From positions 27,354,721 to 27,418,720 of the forward strand of contig CM034539.1 of assembly GCA_020002185.1 (NCBI GenBank): a stretch of 64,000 nt of DNA, read 5' to 3'. Below are positions 12,119 to 24,172 of the stretch, one piece after another. The notes beneath the pieces are model-generated. The model worked only from the letters and a program-made list of their open reading frames with translations. It was not told the origin of the DNA and searched no databases. Every line of letters starts with the position of its first letter. Position 1 is the first letter of the stretch. Source of the DNA: Paraescarpia echinospica (Eukaryota; Annelida; Polychaeta; Sabellida; Siboglinidae). Position numbers and translations under genes: made by a program.

Positions 12119-12391
12119 GTGAACTGCATCGACGAACCAATATCGTTCGCAGTGCATAAGACACCGGAACGGGCACGGTTGTAAGTCCGTTTTTAGTTAA
12201 TTTTAGGAACGATTATCAGGAAACCATTTATGTGATCGATTAGCAGAAAGCTCAAACTTTCAAACGTTATCAACATTGTTGGGATCCGACGAACCGTACT
12301 GGTACTAGCAATCGTTAAAAAACGTTTTAGGAACGTGTTTGACAATTGTTCATTTTTCGCTCGTTTATCAATTTTTTTAAATACATTGCAG

Positions 12392-12428
12392 AAGGCGTGC
12401 TTATTCGTGCTGCTGTTGGCGGTGTGCG
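12392..12428 (+). CDS. Exon 2: signal-peptide hydrophobic core
   Basis: 37 nt between CATTGCAG and GTAAGT, reading KACLFVLLLAVC plus one base (ends phase 1). This is a textbook signal-peptide core. Joined to exon 3 it continues V-VSKTTAKYIKEPC, with cleavage plausible around VSK or TTA. The 37-nt length and its phase fit the downstream phase-1 exons exactly. Confidence 0.75.
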
Positions 12429-12429
12429 G

Positions 12430-12592
12430 TAAGTTTTGTGAGTTGGAGTTATGAGTTTATGGTGGACACCACCTAACGGACCAACGCATACATGCAGGCA
12501 CGCACGCTCACTCTCACGCAAGAATTCAAGCACGCATATATTCAGGCACGCACGCCCACCCTCGCGCAAGAATACAAGTACGCATACGCGCG

Positions 12593-12638
<46 letters not shown>

Positions 12639-12710
12639 AACACGCGCACACACAAATACACACACAAACACATACATACACGCATGCACACACACACACA
12701 CACACATACC
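12430..12710. repeat. CA/CG microsatellite region
   Basis: Degenerate CACGCA repeats passing into (CG)n and a long (CA)n tract at about 12588-12706, in the intron after exon 2. The His/Thr open frames here are products of the repeat. Confidence 0.9.
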
Positions 12711-13384
12711 AGCGCCGGATTTAAGACTGGAGGTCCCTAGGCACCAATTGACTGGGTTTCGTATCATTATAGTTTCACACCTCCTTACCTTGTACAGTGG
12801 AGACTGCAAAAGACGACTCTTGTATAGAACAAACAACAACTTGCATCGTGTTGAAGCAATCAGGTTACGCTTAAGATGTTTCGACACGAACTAAATTACC
12901 CCAAAAGTGGTTTGTGGAGTCCCCATTAACATTAAATTGTGGGGCCCCTTGGCAACTGCCCGGTCTGCCCTGCACTAAATTCGGCATTCAAACGCGCGCA
13001 CGTACGTCCGCACGCATACACACACGCAAACACACAAAGTTGGTGATGGAGATGATGAAGACGGTAATGAAAATGGCGATGAAGACTAAGACTCCATTGT
13101 TTGTTTGATATAACTCTGTATTTCATTTTGTTGAGAGGCCTACGTTTTATTTTGAGATTATCCCTCGTTTAATTGTTTTTGAGATGACATTCTAACTTTG
13201 AATTTACGACACCTTAATTGTGTACTTTGAGGTTGTTCAATAATAGTTTTAGATGCTGGTTTTATATTCTATTATTCATAAGGTTAGTATTTAATTGTTT
13301 AGTAGTTTGATCTGATTCCTTCAATTTCGTTTGACGTGAAGGAAAATTAATGTCGTAGTTTTTCTAGCCATTTTCACTGTCCTC

Positions 13385-14060
13385 GTCATGCTATTCCTCC
13401 TAATCCTCGTTATCATGATTAGCATCGTCATCATTATCATCATAAATATCATCGCCATCATCAACATCGCCATCGTTATCCTTATAATCATAATCATCAT
13501 CAATTTCATCTTCATCGTCTACATCATCACCATCGTCATCCTAAAGATCTTCGCCTTCATCTTCTTCGTCATCATCAGAATCTTCATCAGTATCTTATAT
13601 TATCCATCATCATAGTCATCATCGTCCCAATCTTGGTTGTCATCTTCATATTTTTTATTATCATTATAATCACATTCGTCATCATTGTCATCACCATCTC
13701 CATAATATAATTATCATCATATTCATCTTCGTCGTTATTTTTTTCTTCGCCAATATCGTCTTCATCAGCATCGTTGTTCTTTTTGTTGTTCAACTTGGTC
13801 ATCATCACCTCCATAACCATCATCATCTTAATTTTCGACACCTTTCTTAATCATCATTATCATCATCATCTTATTCGCCTCCATCATCACCAACTTCTTC
13901 GTCTTTATCATCGTCCCCTTTCCTCTTCAACGACACATTCTAACTATTAGTTATGGTCGTCGTCTTCGTTATCATTGCCATCGTCATGTTTAACATAATT
14001 TTCATCATCTTCAAAGTCATCTTTACCATCATCGTCGCAGTCTTATTTTTCGTTTTCATC
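13385..14060. repeat. Degenerate (ATC)n trinucleotide array, about 0.67 kb
   Basis: Nearly continuous TCATCA/TCGTCA/TCTTCA triplets with base substitutions. The Ile-rich and Met/Asp-rich open frames on the two strands are artefacts of the repeat. Confidence 0.85.
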
Positions 14061-14089
14061 TGTCTTCTTCTTGCACCTTTATCTTTCGC

Positions 14090-14415
14090 GGGTTGGAATA
14101 TACGTCACTTGTTAGCTTCTTCAGCTTTGCTTGTTAACGCTCTCCATCTCGCTCTGTCCTGAACAATGACTTTCCATTCTTTGCTGTTCATTCCTGCTCT
14201 CCCGAGGTCACGCTGTCGTTCCACATCAGCTTTGATCTTCCTCTTCTTCTTCTGCCATCCTCACCTTCATCCAGTGCAGGTGAGGGTGGCAGAATATTTT
14301 TTGTCAGCCTTTTCTCGCAAGACTCCCATGCTGGTCTCACCATAGACAAGATACTTGCATTACCTCCTCCTTGTAAACCGCGGTAACTGGGCACCTTACG
14401 GCGCCTAGCTAACAT
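14090..14415 (-). pseudogene. LINE pol C-terminal fragment
   Basis: Minus strand, two frames. GRRRRGRSKLMWNDSV is followed after a frameshift by DLGRAGMNSKEWKVIVQD, then RARWR and a natural stop. The basic GRPK.W.D motif followed by W...A.DR..WR is the usual C-terminus of several LINE reverse transcriptase proteins. It adjoins the (ATC)n array, which could be its 3' tail expanded. Confidence 0.55.
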
Positions 14416-14419
14416 GTTT

Positions 14420-15081
14420 GTAATTTAACAGGACACCTCCGATTCAATAACCTGGGTAGACCCAACTTATTTGCATTGGCAGGTATTGAGCTTAAGAGAA
14501 GGAAAACATTGACTTCAAACCCTGGATATATCAAGTACAATAGTCATGACATTGATCTAGGGGAAGGAAAACCCGAAAATCAAAAACTACCATAGAGATC
14601 AGCATATGTAAGCACCATGTGGTGTGACTAAATGACTGGATTATATGCTTCATCCATATAATCATCTTCAAATGCATCACCACTAACTTTGTAATTTGTC
14701 ATCATAATCATATTCTTGTTCATCTTCATTGCCAGCAACGTCATAATTATTAGCATGGTCAATATTATTGCATTATCAGTTGATTTATTATACAATCAGT
14801 CGATTATTTCATTACGACTTGATTTATTACATCACCGGTCGATTATTTATGGGCCTCATGTTGTAACAAAATAGGTACACCGGTTTGTTACATAATGGAT
14901 ATCCTGTGATTACAAAATGGGACTGCTGTTAATGCAAAATGGGTCACGTCTAGGCACAATCTGCAAAGACATCTAAACAACCATCCAACCACATAACAAT
15001 GTTAACCACATACAGAATAAACTAATATTGGTAAGTTAAAAGAGAATAGCGATCATACGTACCTATTATGATACCTTCTCG
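14420..15081. other. Intron sequence, nothing recognised
   Basis: AT-rich intron. It includes a locally repeated TCAGTTGATTTATTA / TCGATTATTT pattern around 14780-14850, a degenerate tandem of about 25 bp. Confidence 0.4.
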
Positions 15082-15084
15082 TAA

Positions 15085-15373
15085 AGCCCGGAATACACCG
15101 GCATTTTTCGCCCGACCAGACCCGACCAGATCAAGCAGGGATCACCCCGACTATAATACACACACTACACCGACTGACACTGATTGAGTCCGACTCGAAG
15201 CCAGCTTGATGCCACAATAACGTTAACAGTCGATTACGTCAGATGGACTAGCCCCGATTACAATCGGACGCATGGATACACTAGCCGACAGACACCAATC
15301 TGACCCGACTAAACCAAAACCGACTGGTCTAGTTTGATCGGGTCGGACGAAAAACTTCAGTGTATCCCGGCCT
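15085..15373. mobile_element. MITE with TAA target duplication next to exon 3
   Basis: Imperfect terminal inverted repeats of about 35 bp: AGCCCGGAATACACCGG...TTTTTCGCCCGACC at the left against AGGCCGGGATACACTGA...TTTTTCGTCCGACC from the right. TAA flanks both sides (15082-15084, 15374-15376). A 3-bp TWA duplication is typical of PIF/Harbinger MITEs. The right end is 42 bp before the exon 3 boundary. Confidence 0.65.
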
Positions 15374-15415
15374 TAAATCAACTATCGTCGATACTGATCG
15401 CATATATGTTATCAG

Positions 15416-15574
15416 TTGTGAGCAAGACGACGGCCAAATATATAAAGGAACCGTGTGCTTTCACCTCTGAATGCAAATATGAAGGCGGTGTCTGCTGGGA
15501 GATTGATTCCTGCAAACTCGGTTACTGCCTTTGCGACTTCGGCTACAAATATATAGAGACGGCGTGCGTCAAAG
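15416..15574 (+). CDS. Exon 3: cysteine module A
   Basis: 159 nt, phase 1 to phase 1, between ATCAG and GTAAGT. After a short VSKTTAKYIKEP linker the module has seven cysteines: C-x5-C-x6-C-x5-C-x4-C-x-C-x10-C. KYEGGVCW is shared with the second-cassette exon at 38355 (NYEGGACW), confirming homology. It resembles an EB module with one extra cysteine. Confidence 0.8.
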
Positions 15575-15639
15575 GTAAGTCAATACAGCTACACAACAAA
15601 AAGGTAATGCAATAGCACAACATTGGTGATCATTCATAA

Positions 15640-17085
15640 ATGACGTCACGCTAAAGGGGAAGAGTGAGGGGTCTATTGGCAAGTGTGTCGCGAAGGGTTA
15701 CCTGGGGGCATTAGAGAATGTCTGCAAGCACCCCATTCTCGAGTGTTATATGATTGATGTAACTGGTGTATGAATGGCTCGGCCATCGAAAATAGTGAAA
15801 ACTTAGTATGTCACTGAGTTGAAATAAAATTATCAATCAATCAATCGAGTAGCTTCCCTATCCCAATCGCGTTTCACAACGAGGGTTTCACATTTTCCCA
15901 ATGTAGACTCCAGAGGCGCCACCAGTTCATGCGGGGGCTTAAAATGTAGAAGGTTATGTTTCTAGCTGGAAGGACAACGAAGTGAGGTTGGTGGACCGTG
16001 TCCTCTTGTGGAATTTGAATTAAATCTAGGTGTCAAACAGTCGAGTACCACAACCTGTACGCCACGCTGGCTGCAGGAAACGCTAAATGTATTTGGCAAC
16101 TACACGGAAAGCAAAATTGACATCACAATTGATGGCTAATGGCCCTTCGCACATTATTGTCTCCTTATGCGAGATAAGGCTTTCCTTTCTGAGATCTATA
16201 AACATGCAACTAGCAACCACAGGATTTCGTGAACCATACAGCCACATAATTACCAGTTTCTCATCAACACGTGCATTAAAAAATATAAGCTACCAATCCT
16301 TATTGTTTAAATACAATTATCGAAATTCATCGATGTTCCTACGCAATAATTGAAAACTATGATTTGTGTCAAGCCAGGTGAATTTGTCTACTGGTTTGCA
16401 GCTTGTAAGAAATACACTCGTTGAATATCTCAAGTTGTTGATTGTTGAGAATAGCCTCTGTGACAATATGAGGTTGGTTCACAATTTGGAGAAAGGGGGT
16501 CACAAAAAGGGGGTTCATGTGAATGAATTCCCCTGGCTACGGACCTGATATGACACGTATGTATTCATATAGGGCAGATGGTGCTATTTAATCTAAAACG
16601 GTGCGAAAATCGTAGATGTTTTGCATTATAATAATATTAGTATGATAAACAATTCGACAAGTAGGTGGTATTACAGTTACAATAATAGCAATCATAATTA
16701 TGCGAATAATTGTATTATGCCTACAGACGACAATGCCAGTCCCAAATACGGCGGCGATCTCATCCAAAGACTGCTTTTGCATTTCTCCGTGAGTCGCACT
16801 GTGGCGTATAACCGAACATCGCCGATCGTGCCACATCAACCAGTGTGTCCCAAGAATAATATTACCAGTTACATTCGTTCTGTTATTGATTAATTCCTTA
16901 CGATTGGAAAATCACTGTCGGGAAGTGCCGCACACCGCCCGATTGTTCACGATTAGTGCCGAATAAACTTGACATGAATATTATATCACTGAAAAAGTAA
17001 ACAAATTGCTCACCAGTTCCCATCTTCTCACATACTGATTGTTGTGCCGCCATCCAACAGCAGATACGGCGATCGATCATTCTCA
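15640..17085. other. Intron sequence, nothing recognised
   Basis: No supported gene. A short TCAATCAATCAA run near 15832-15845 after ATAAAATTA may be the 3' tail of a small retroposon covering about 15650-15845. Confidence 0.35.
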
Positions 17086-17392
17086 GTTTCGGCCCGACAG
17101 ATGTGGAACAATCGTCCGTCAGAATTACAGACAGTCACTGCGCTAGCCACATTCAAGGGACTTTAACAAATTCACCCCTTCCGTGTATCATTCAATGTAT
17201 AGCTTAGTGTGTCAACTCGAACATAACATTGTTTTTAAAGTATTTTATTATTTATTTGTTTTAACTAGCTAGTTTTAGATTTCATGCATTGGTGTATTTT
17301 AGCGCCTCTGGATAGTTTTTTGTCCAGATTTATGGCGCTGTACAAGTTGTCTTATTACTATTATTCCTATTATTATTATTACGTGTGCTGAA
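17086..17392 (+). pseudogene. LINE C-terminal remnant and 3' UTR with (ATT)n tail
   Basis: Plus-strand translation reads RQMWNNRPSELQTVTALATF, the W(N/D)xLP...SVxxFKxxL C-terminal signature of CR1-like LINE polymerases, then a stop and a UTR. The UTR contains the pair GCGCCTCTGGATAG / TTTATGGCGC and ends in ATTATTATT. It is 5'-truncated, as LINE copies usually are. Confidence 0.6.
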
Positions 17393-17548
17393 GCAACGAG
17401 TGCGTTATTAACCAGCAACCAGTCACGAATGTTGTAGGCTAATACATATGTTGCAAACCTGTATGATCGTAGTTTGAAAATAAATGAAACATAGATATAG
17501 AATAAATGTGCTTACGAAATTCCACTGTAATATGTGTGTGCATTGCAG

Positions 17549-17671
17549 AGAAAATGATCGGGGAATCATGCACATCGAGCGACGAATGCAGTAGTGACTC
17601 AAAATGTCAAGGGGGTTACTGCAGATGTTACTCCAGCGAGCAACAATCAAACGACAACACTAGTTGCTATC
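17549..17671 (+). CDS. Exon 4: EB-like module B
   Basis: 123 nt, phase 1 to phase 1, between GCATTGCAG and GTGAGG. It reads KMIGESCTSSDECSS... with six cysteines in C-x5-C-x5-C-x4-C-x-C-x12-C spacing. A possible N-glycosylation site lies in DNTS. The counterpart exon at 47785 starts KLIGEQC after the same GCATTGCAG acceptor and ends at the same CAT/TAT-C|GTGAG donor, so the two are duplicates. Confidence 0.85.
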
Positions 17672-17747
17672 GTGAGGATCAAAACACAACAGACACATCG
17701 CAACATCATAACATTATCGTAAAAAACCAGCAGAACACTGTGATACT

Positions 17748-17750
<3 letters not shown>

Positions 17751-17814
<64 letters not shown>

Positions 17815-17824
17815 TTGTGTGTGT
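17751..17824. repeat. (GT)n microsatellite
   Basis: About 74 bp of nearly perfect GT, starting 80 bp after exon 4. In-frame read-through of the donor gives only Cys/Val repeat. Confidence 0.95.
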
Positions 17825-17879
17825 GCGCACATAATCGTTAATACAAATATGCATTTAATGAGCAATGCACATACGTCAC

Positions 17880-19130
17880 AATATGACTAAATAAGCAATA
17901 TTATGACGTTCTCTCGTTCGTTTTATTAATGCTGTTAACCAATATGAAACGTCTAACAAATAAATGACATATATCAACAACTAATTTTAAGAAAAAATAC
18001 AAGTTATGAAAGTGTGCCACACTCTGATATATGAGTGAAGTCACGAAAAATGGGACAGTTTCATTTTCTAGACTTCTGCGCTTTGCTATTCATTTATTAA
18101 AGGAAAGACAACTTTAGCAAGTTGCATAAAGATTTACCTCTTCTGTAGCTATTTGAAGACCAAAAAATGGGGGTATTTTGGCTTAAAAATGTAAAATCTT
18201 TTGGCGACAACATTTCAAAACTAAAAACAAAAATTACAGGAATATCTATAGGCATTCTTTTATTTTGAATATATACCCCAAGGCATATTTGGGTGAAAAA
18301 ACTAACCGTCTGCACCTACCCATAGTTGAATTACTGGGTTGAGAACCAAAAGACAATAATGTTGGGCGTACTAGAGTCTCTCTGAAAAAAGGAAATTAAC
18401 TAAATGAACATTACAAAAACATTTTTCTGCCAAAGAACCCTTCCTTAGATCATTTATAGAAAAAGAAATTTAGCAAAGATAAGTCATAGAGAATTTATTT
18501 TGGAAAAACTGTGAAACAAATTCTGTCCCCTTACGACGCGTCTGTCACATCTTATTTTCCAAAACAAGTAAGAAGGAGAAAAATATGCTATACAGGACTT
18601 GACCCATTTGCAATTCACATATATACAAAACATTAATCAGTGATTTGCAGTTAACGAGTAGCAAAACATTAATCAATTCCGTCCCTCAAAACTCCGCGTC
18701 TGTCACATTGTGAATGGCGGACATTTTCAATACTTTTTTTCTCAGTAAGACCCAATCTATACGTTTGGCAGAAAAAACTGCACTATTGGCATAAACAGCA
18801 AATAATCCTATCTACCTGACATGTTTGGCACTAATGCCTTCTTCTTGTAAGGTTCCACCATTGTAATGTGTATTGTTCCAATGATCACAATTTTGCAAAC
18901 AATTGGATGGCAATTTACTAACAACGGGTTGCATGGCATAGTTGTTTTGTTAATGTAATTTTGTCATGCAGATGGTTCCACAGACAATTCCAGTTACCCC
19001 TGTGAAACAAAGCAAATATATATATATAGAACTGTAGATTATGATCTTAATCTTGGCAGTTCACTATTTTCTTTGCCCATGTTGACTCATGCCACTCATG
19101 TTTTTTTGTACTAAAATTATCTAAGGGTGT
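17880..19130. other. Intron sequence, nothing recognised
   Basis: AT-rich. A segment near 18525-18570 (GTCCCCTTACGACGCGTCTGTCACAT) recurs in altered form near 18683-18712 (GTCCCTCAAAACTCCGCGTCTGTCACAT), a diverged local duplication. Confidence 0.4.
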
Positions 19131-19132
19131 AA

Positions 19133-19353
19133 CACACACAACCACACACACTTACGCACGCACTTACGCACACACACACACACTTACGCACCACACACAC
19201 ACACACACACCACACGCACACAAACGGACTTCGCATATACGCACACACACCACACATCCACCACACACACCACACATACACCACACACACCACATATACG
19301 CACACACTCGCACATACACACACACACCACACACACACGCACGCACGCACACA
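19133..19353. repeat. (CA)n microsatellite with CACACACCA variants
   Basis: About 220 bp of interrupted CA repeats, with units such as ACTTACGCAC and ACACCACACA. The cysteine-rich open frames on the minus strand here are repeat artefacts. Confidence 0.95.
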
Positions 19354-20272
19354 CAGCAGAAACAGTCAGGACTGTCAATACACCTCTCCAGAAAATAATC
19401 TAACTAATACGGGATTATAGCTAAAAATCAAATAAGTTCACAACCAAATTAATGTAGTTTGATATCAGCATTTAAAGGGACGATTATAGGTTGGGAAATG
19501 GCACAAAAATATCAGCAAACATAGCAGTCATGATGAAAGAAAATACAAACATATTTGAAAAATGGCCAAGCCATTGACAGTTTCTAGTTCTAAGCAAAGA
19601 GTTCAAGTACATTTTAGCATGCTCTCTGGGACTGCCAACTTTAGAAAAGGAAAGGTTCCCCACAAAATATTCCAAGATGAAAATCTGGCCTTCCCTGTAG
19701 AACTTTCTGAGATTCAAGCCATTACATCTATCGTATGTGGGGATTCCAAAGTCAAATGACTGGATTCGATCCGCCTGTTCCAAGCAGACACATATGGACA
19801 TGGAGTTAACTTTTCTGAAAGCCATCAGGAGAAAAGACAGAAAGTCCAGCTCACTACAAATTAGGAAACTGTGTTCCGGTAGCCTAGAAAGTCAGATGAT
19901 GTTCACCTGTCAACTATTTACTTTAACCCACCAGACCGCATAGGAGTGTATCCCCTAGTAGTTCCACCTTATCAGATCATCATGAATAACACTTGAAATT
20001 AAAACATGAGATCCTTGAAAATTACCACAAACAGGACAGGTCATAACGTTTTGTTTGATTATGCTTTATCACATCTGGTAGCCATTTTGAAATTCAAGTA
20101 GTCAGATCAGTTGTTATTATGTTAAAGTAATCAACATGTGCATAAAGAAAGTGATTGAGATCATGTAGACCAAAAGCCCAACCAAGTAAAGAGACAGTTT
20201 AAAAACAAAGGTTTTCTCGTAATGGAGCGGTCGACCTATGCTGCCCTGAGGCTTATATATGTATATATATAT

Positions 20273-20392
20273 AATAAGTTGCATATTATATTGCAAATTA
20301 CGCCTCGACATGAAAAATGTATATATATATGCTGTCCGTCAGCCAAATATCTCATGTCGAGGCGTGATTTGCAATAGAGTATGCAACTTATT
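20273..20392. repeat. Foldback hairpin, 41-bp arms, just before exon 5
   Basis: Arms 20273-20313 and 20352-20392 are inverted copies with about four mismatches, sharing TTGCAAATTACGCCTCGACA in one arm and its near complement in the other. The loop is about 38 nt. The right arm ends 20 nt before the exon 5 boundary. Confidence 0.8.
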
Positions 20393-20411
20393 AATTAATT
20401 TGATATTTCAG

Positions 20412-20567
20412 GCAAATACGGAGAGTCCTGCTCAGCCGACAGCGCGTGTTACGGTGAATTGATATGCCAGGATAATGTTTGCGGCTGCAATGAATATTCG
20501 AAGTACACCGTCGCTCGCACGTTGTACAATGGTGTCAATCCGAAGTGCGTCGAGAACACCAGCCTCA
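20412..20567 (+). CDS. Exon 5: EB-like module C
   Basis: 156 nt, phase 1 to phase 1, between ATTTCAG and GTAAGA. Begins KYGESC (KFGESC in the second cassette) and has six cysteines in C-x5-C-x5-C-x4-C-x-C-xn-C spacing, with an elongated last loop of about 20 residues. It ends KCVENTSL, which contains an N-glycosylation sequon. Its nearest relative is the exon at 48424. Confidence 0.85.
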
Positions 20568-20569
20568 GT

Positions 20570-23500
20570 AAGATGTTCCTTCAGAAACCCAGACGGATAG
20601 TTTGATAGCATGTCTTATGCTAACATTCTTCAGAGGGCGCTGCTGATTACATCAGTCCCAGTATCCCCTGGTAGATCTCCTTGCGAAACTCTGAAGTTAA
20701 AGCTGCAATAACAGTTCGATTTTTATGCTTCTCGCTTTTCTGACTAATTTCCCAAAAAAGCAAAGCTATCAAGTGTCCACTATTATATAATATCCTAGTT
20801 AATTGGTGCACTTGTGCTACTTCGTTTTGTTGAAATTAATAAACAAACAGCGAATTATTTAGAATTTGGATTGGAGTCGCAGGAGTCGAAACTAGCAACA
20901 CTTACTTGAACTTGGACATGCATCTGGAAGTGGAAACTTCATATAATAGTATTGTTTTCGCGAATTTGGGCGAGACTGACCTCTGACCCTCAAGATTGGT
21001 GCCTCCATCAAGCCGTTTCTGTTGATAGTATAGTGTTCGCAAGTGTTTATACAACACGTTCATATTTTATGGCGTTTACGCCGGCGATGGGACATCTCCG
21101 GACATATGCCACCGACTCAGCGAAAAAGGGCCAAATTACGCAGACAACTACAATATTCGCGCCAGACGGTTTATTTGGGAAAAACAGCGTCACAAAAGAA
21201 AGAGCTGGAGTAAGAACAGACTCTGCGTTCGCAAAACTTCTTCTAGACAGGTTAGTAATTTCAAAGTAGTCGGCCTCAGCCACGCATATTTATTTGTATG
21301 AATATAATATTATGTTGCTTATTATGTTCAGAAAACCACCACCCCTCAATACTGTGAAAATGTCCATGACAGTAACATGTATCGATAGTTTGCGACTGAT
21401 TTATGTGAGAGAGCAGTCATGCAGAAAATTACCGTTACTACACAAAGAATTGCATCCCATGTTTTGTTAAGTTACAAATCCTTTTGTACAAATTATAGAA
21501 GTTCTGTTTTTAGTTGTTTTTATTTTAGTCTTTCACGAAAAAAAACATTACAATTGATCAATAACATGCATTTTGTAATTTATACTTCTACATTCATACA
21601 TTTATTTTCCGTTTCATTTAATTAATTCACTTTATCATACTTTGCGTGATTCAATTCAAATACAGTCAGGGTTGGCAGCTAGGTTTCTGACAGGACAGTT
21701 TACAAATTGTTTGCACGTTGATGACTCTGAAGCCACAGAGGCTTCGCTTCAAGGAACATACTCTCCCAGTCAGAAACCTCTAGTTAATAACCATAGTTGC
21801 AAGTCGTTGAAAGGCCATAGTCATTTTTGTTTGTTAAATCAAGCCAGGAAATCAATAATAAAATGCCTTTGTTGCTCTCATAAGAGACATGACTAACTGC
21901 TGGAATCTTCTTCTAAAGACTTACACTGACTCAGCCAGCCTTTAGACAAGTGTAGCCAGCTAGCAGTGGCACCTTGCAGTCCAGCTAAAGAACAAAGGGG
22001 ATATTGATCCGTGGACAATAACAGGTCATAATCCACCCTCTGAGTAAACAGTAGAACTTTGTGGACACTGCCAGGGGTTCACCCACTGCGAGTCAAATGT
22101 CCTCCTCATTAATTAGCAGTTTTAGGTGAATGATATATTGAGATCACACCTGAGGCATTGGGTATTTTGCATGGTTTAATATTGAATTCCTCAAACTTTG
22201 TTTTGTTGAACTGTCAATAAAAAATTGCAAAACTTTTTATTTATTTTTTATTTTTCGAATAAAATTACTTTGTGACTTTATTTCCTGTAATCTTATTTCC
22301 AGCCAATCTATGTTATACATGTACTTAGTTAATAAGTTGAAACTTGTAAATTGTCTATTTGTTTGTTACGTACTACATTTTTATAATATATATATATATA
22401 TATATATACAATAATAACTTTGCCACGCTCATATCATTGTGATTTTGTTACAACTGAGCAATTGACCTTTTCACACTTGAGTGCTGGGCAAATAACCATT
22501 GGGCAAAAGACAGTACAACATATTTACCTGGTAATGAAACAAAAAGTTTACAACTTACACAAACATATATTATATATATATATATATATATTGACGGGTA
22601 GTAGTGCTATCAAACCATGTTCATTTTCACAAATAATCTGACTCATTCCATATTCCAATTCATGACTTTGTTTGATAGCTTCAACACAAAGGCACGAACA
22701 ACCTCAACACCACTGCAGCCATTACATATGACAAGACCTGTGGAAGCTCTATTGAGCCTCAATGGTCATAGCAAAGGCAGCTCAGGTGTCCCGTCACTTC
22801 CTGAGGCTGGATGCAGCTCAGGACAGTTAGAATAAACGTAAGTATTAATTGATGCTGCTATGCAAACGTTATATATAAATCATAGCATAATAATTGGAAG
22901 ATATGCAAACATAATAATGTGATTGGTTTTAACAATTGTTTTATTCTGACCAATCTTATGTGGGTACAGTTACACCATCTTTGGTTGATAGGGCTTTTGT
23001 GAAACTTTCAATTACATTCTACATTTCATTTGCAGTTCACTTTTTGAACTTAATGTTCTATTTATTTAATTTGGAATATTTCTGTTGCAAATATAAATTC
23101 GTATATACTGTGCAAATCAATACACGTGAAACAATACAGCCAAGCCTCAGTGATTGTACGTTATAGTAATGGCGGCTCGGTAGCGACAAAATTTACACTA
23201 CACCATTTGGTTCAGCCGCCAGTGGAGGTTTTTGTGTCCCCCGGGCTCGATTTCTGGATCCACCCCTGTATGTGATAGTTTTGTTTGTCTGCATGAGGAT
23301 TTTGCAGTAATGGGTGTCGTCGTTAAATTGCATATTGTTGTTAGAAATGCATAATGTAAAGTAAAGACAATGTATTAAAATTATGAAAATCACAATACAA
23401 CTACAGGTACAATCACTGCACTTGATATGGATAATGTAATAATTTGTAATATCACATACACATCACTTGCACATAAAATGCAAAGCAACAATAGAAACAA

Positions 23501-23938
23501 ACATTAGGAATAGGTTGAAAAAATGTCAGGTACACATAAAAAACAAACAGTTACTTTTATCACGATTCTTTGTTTAAAAAAAACAAGTACATGTGATATC
23601 AAATGCTAGTTGTAGTTTATACATGCCTTATATGTTTACAACTCACCAAATTAGTGATTAAACAATTATGTGTATTTAACAGAAAATTTTAATATGTAAT
23701 GCCCATAAAATTTAAACCAGTGAGGAAAAAATACTTAGAAAGATGTTTAGTTGAACAAATGTAATATGTAATATCAAACCAAAAAAATTACTATATTACG
23801 ATTCTTTGTTTAAAAAAACATCAATATGATATTAAATTCGAAAATGTTGTAGTTTGTGCAATGCTTAGTGTGTTTACAACTCGCAAAAAATAGTGACTAG
23901 ACTAGACAGGGTCATTGCCATGTGACTGAGAATTACAT
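20570..23938. other. Long intron; unassigned, (TA)n tracts at 22385 and 22565
   Basis: I see no module exon here. Open stretches at 20952-21250 (ending at a possible donor GTTAGT), 21660-21896 and 22617-22835 show weak exon-like features but no domain, and could be remnants of another transcript or a transposon. At 23250-23275, CTGGATCCACCCCTG resembles one hAT-type terminal repeat, but I found no partner. Confidence 0.35.
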
Positions 23939-23939
23939 A

Positions 23940-24172
23940 TACAATCACTACATGCTACAGTGCTCCAGTTTACTCAGCAGTATGAAGAGTACCTGCTACA
24001 GACGGTTGTGGATAGTCTTTGCATATTAATTTCCGTGTGGCTGTATGCTTCCCACATAAGTCAAGTTTTCGATTTAAAGGTCTGCCAGGGAGTAAAGTGT
24101 AAAGCGCTTTGAGCAATCCTGAGGACTGGATACTAAACCATATCAGAAGTAACCTTACTCAAGTGTTGTTTA
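23940..24172 (+). repeat. SINE copy 2 (diverged)
   Basis: Carries GCTCCAGTTTACTC, GAGTACCTG, GGTCTGCCAGGGAGTAAAG, AAAGCGCTTTGAGCAATCCTG and AGGACTGGATACT in the same order as the copies at 44066 and 58256. The tRNA-like head is eroded. Confidence 0.65.

Noticed and set aside
12181..12188. Strong-looking donor GTAAGTCC at 12181 as the end of exon 1
   Set aside because: From the ATG at 12083 it leaves phase 2, which does not read the signal-peptide exon correctly. It might be used by a non-coding first exon.
12327..12894. Long Cys/Val and His/Thr open frames
   Set aside because: Products of the CA/GT microsatellite. Similar frames at 17506-17865, 19117-19378, 32533-32718 and 37337-37642 were rejected for the same reason.
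13388..13841. Ile-rich and Met/Asp-rich open frames on both strands
   Set aside because: They are translations of a degenerate (ATC)n array.
20952..22835. Several open stretches as exons of a nested gene
   Set aside because: No recognisable domain, inconsistent phases, and no clear start-to-stop model.
23250..23275. CTGGATCCACCCCTG as one end of a hAT transposon
   Set aside because: No matching opposite end was found within a plausible distance.
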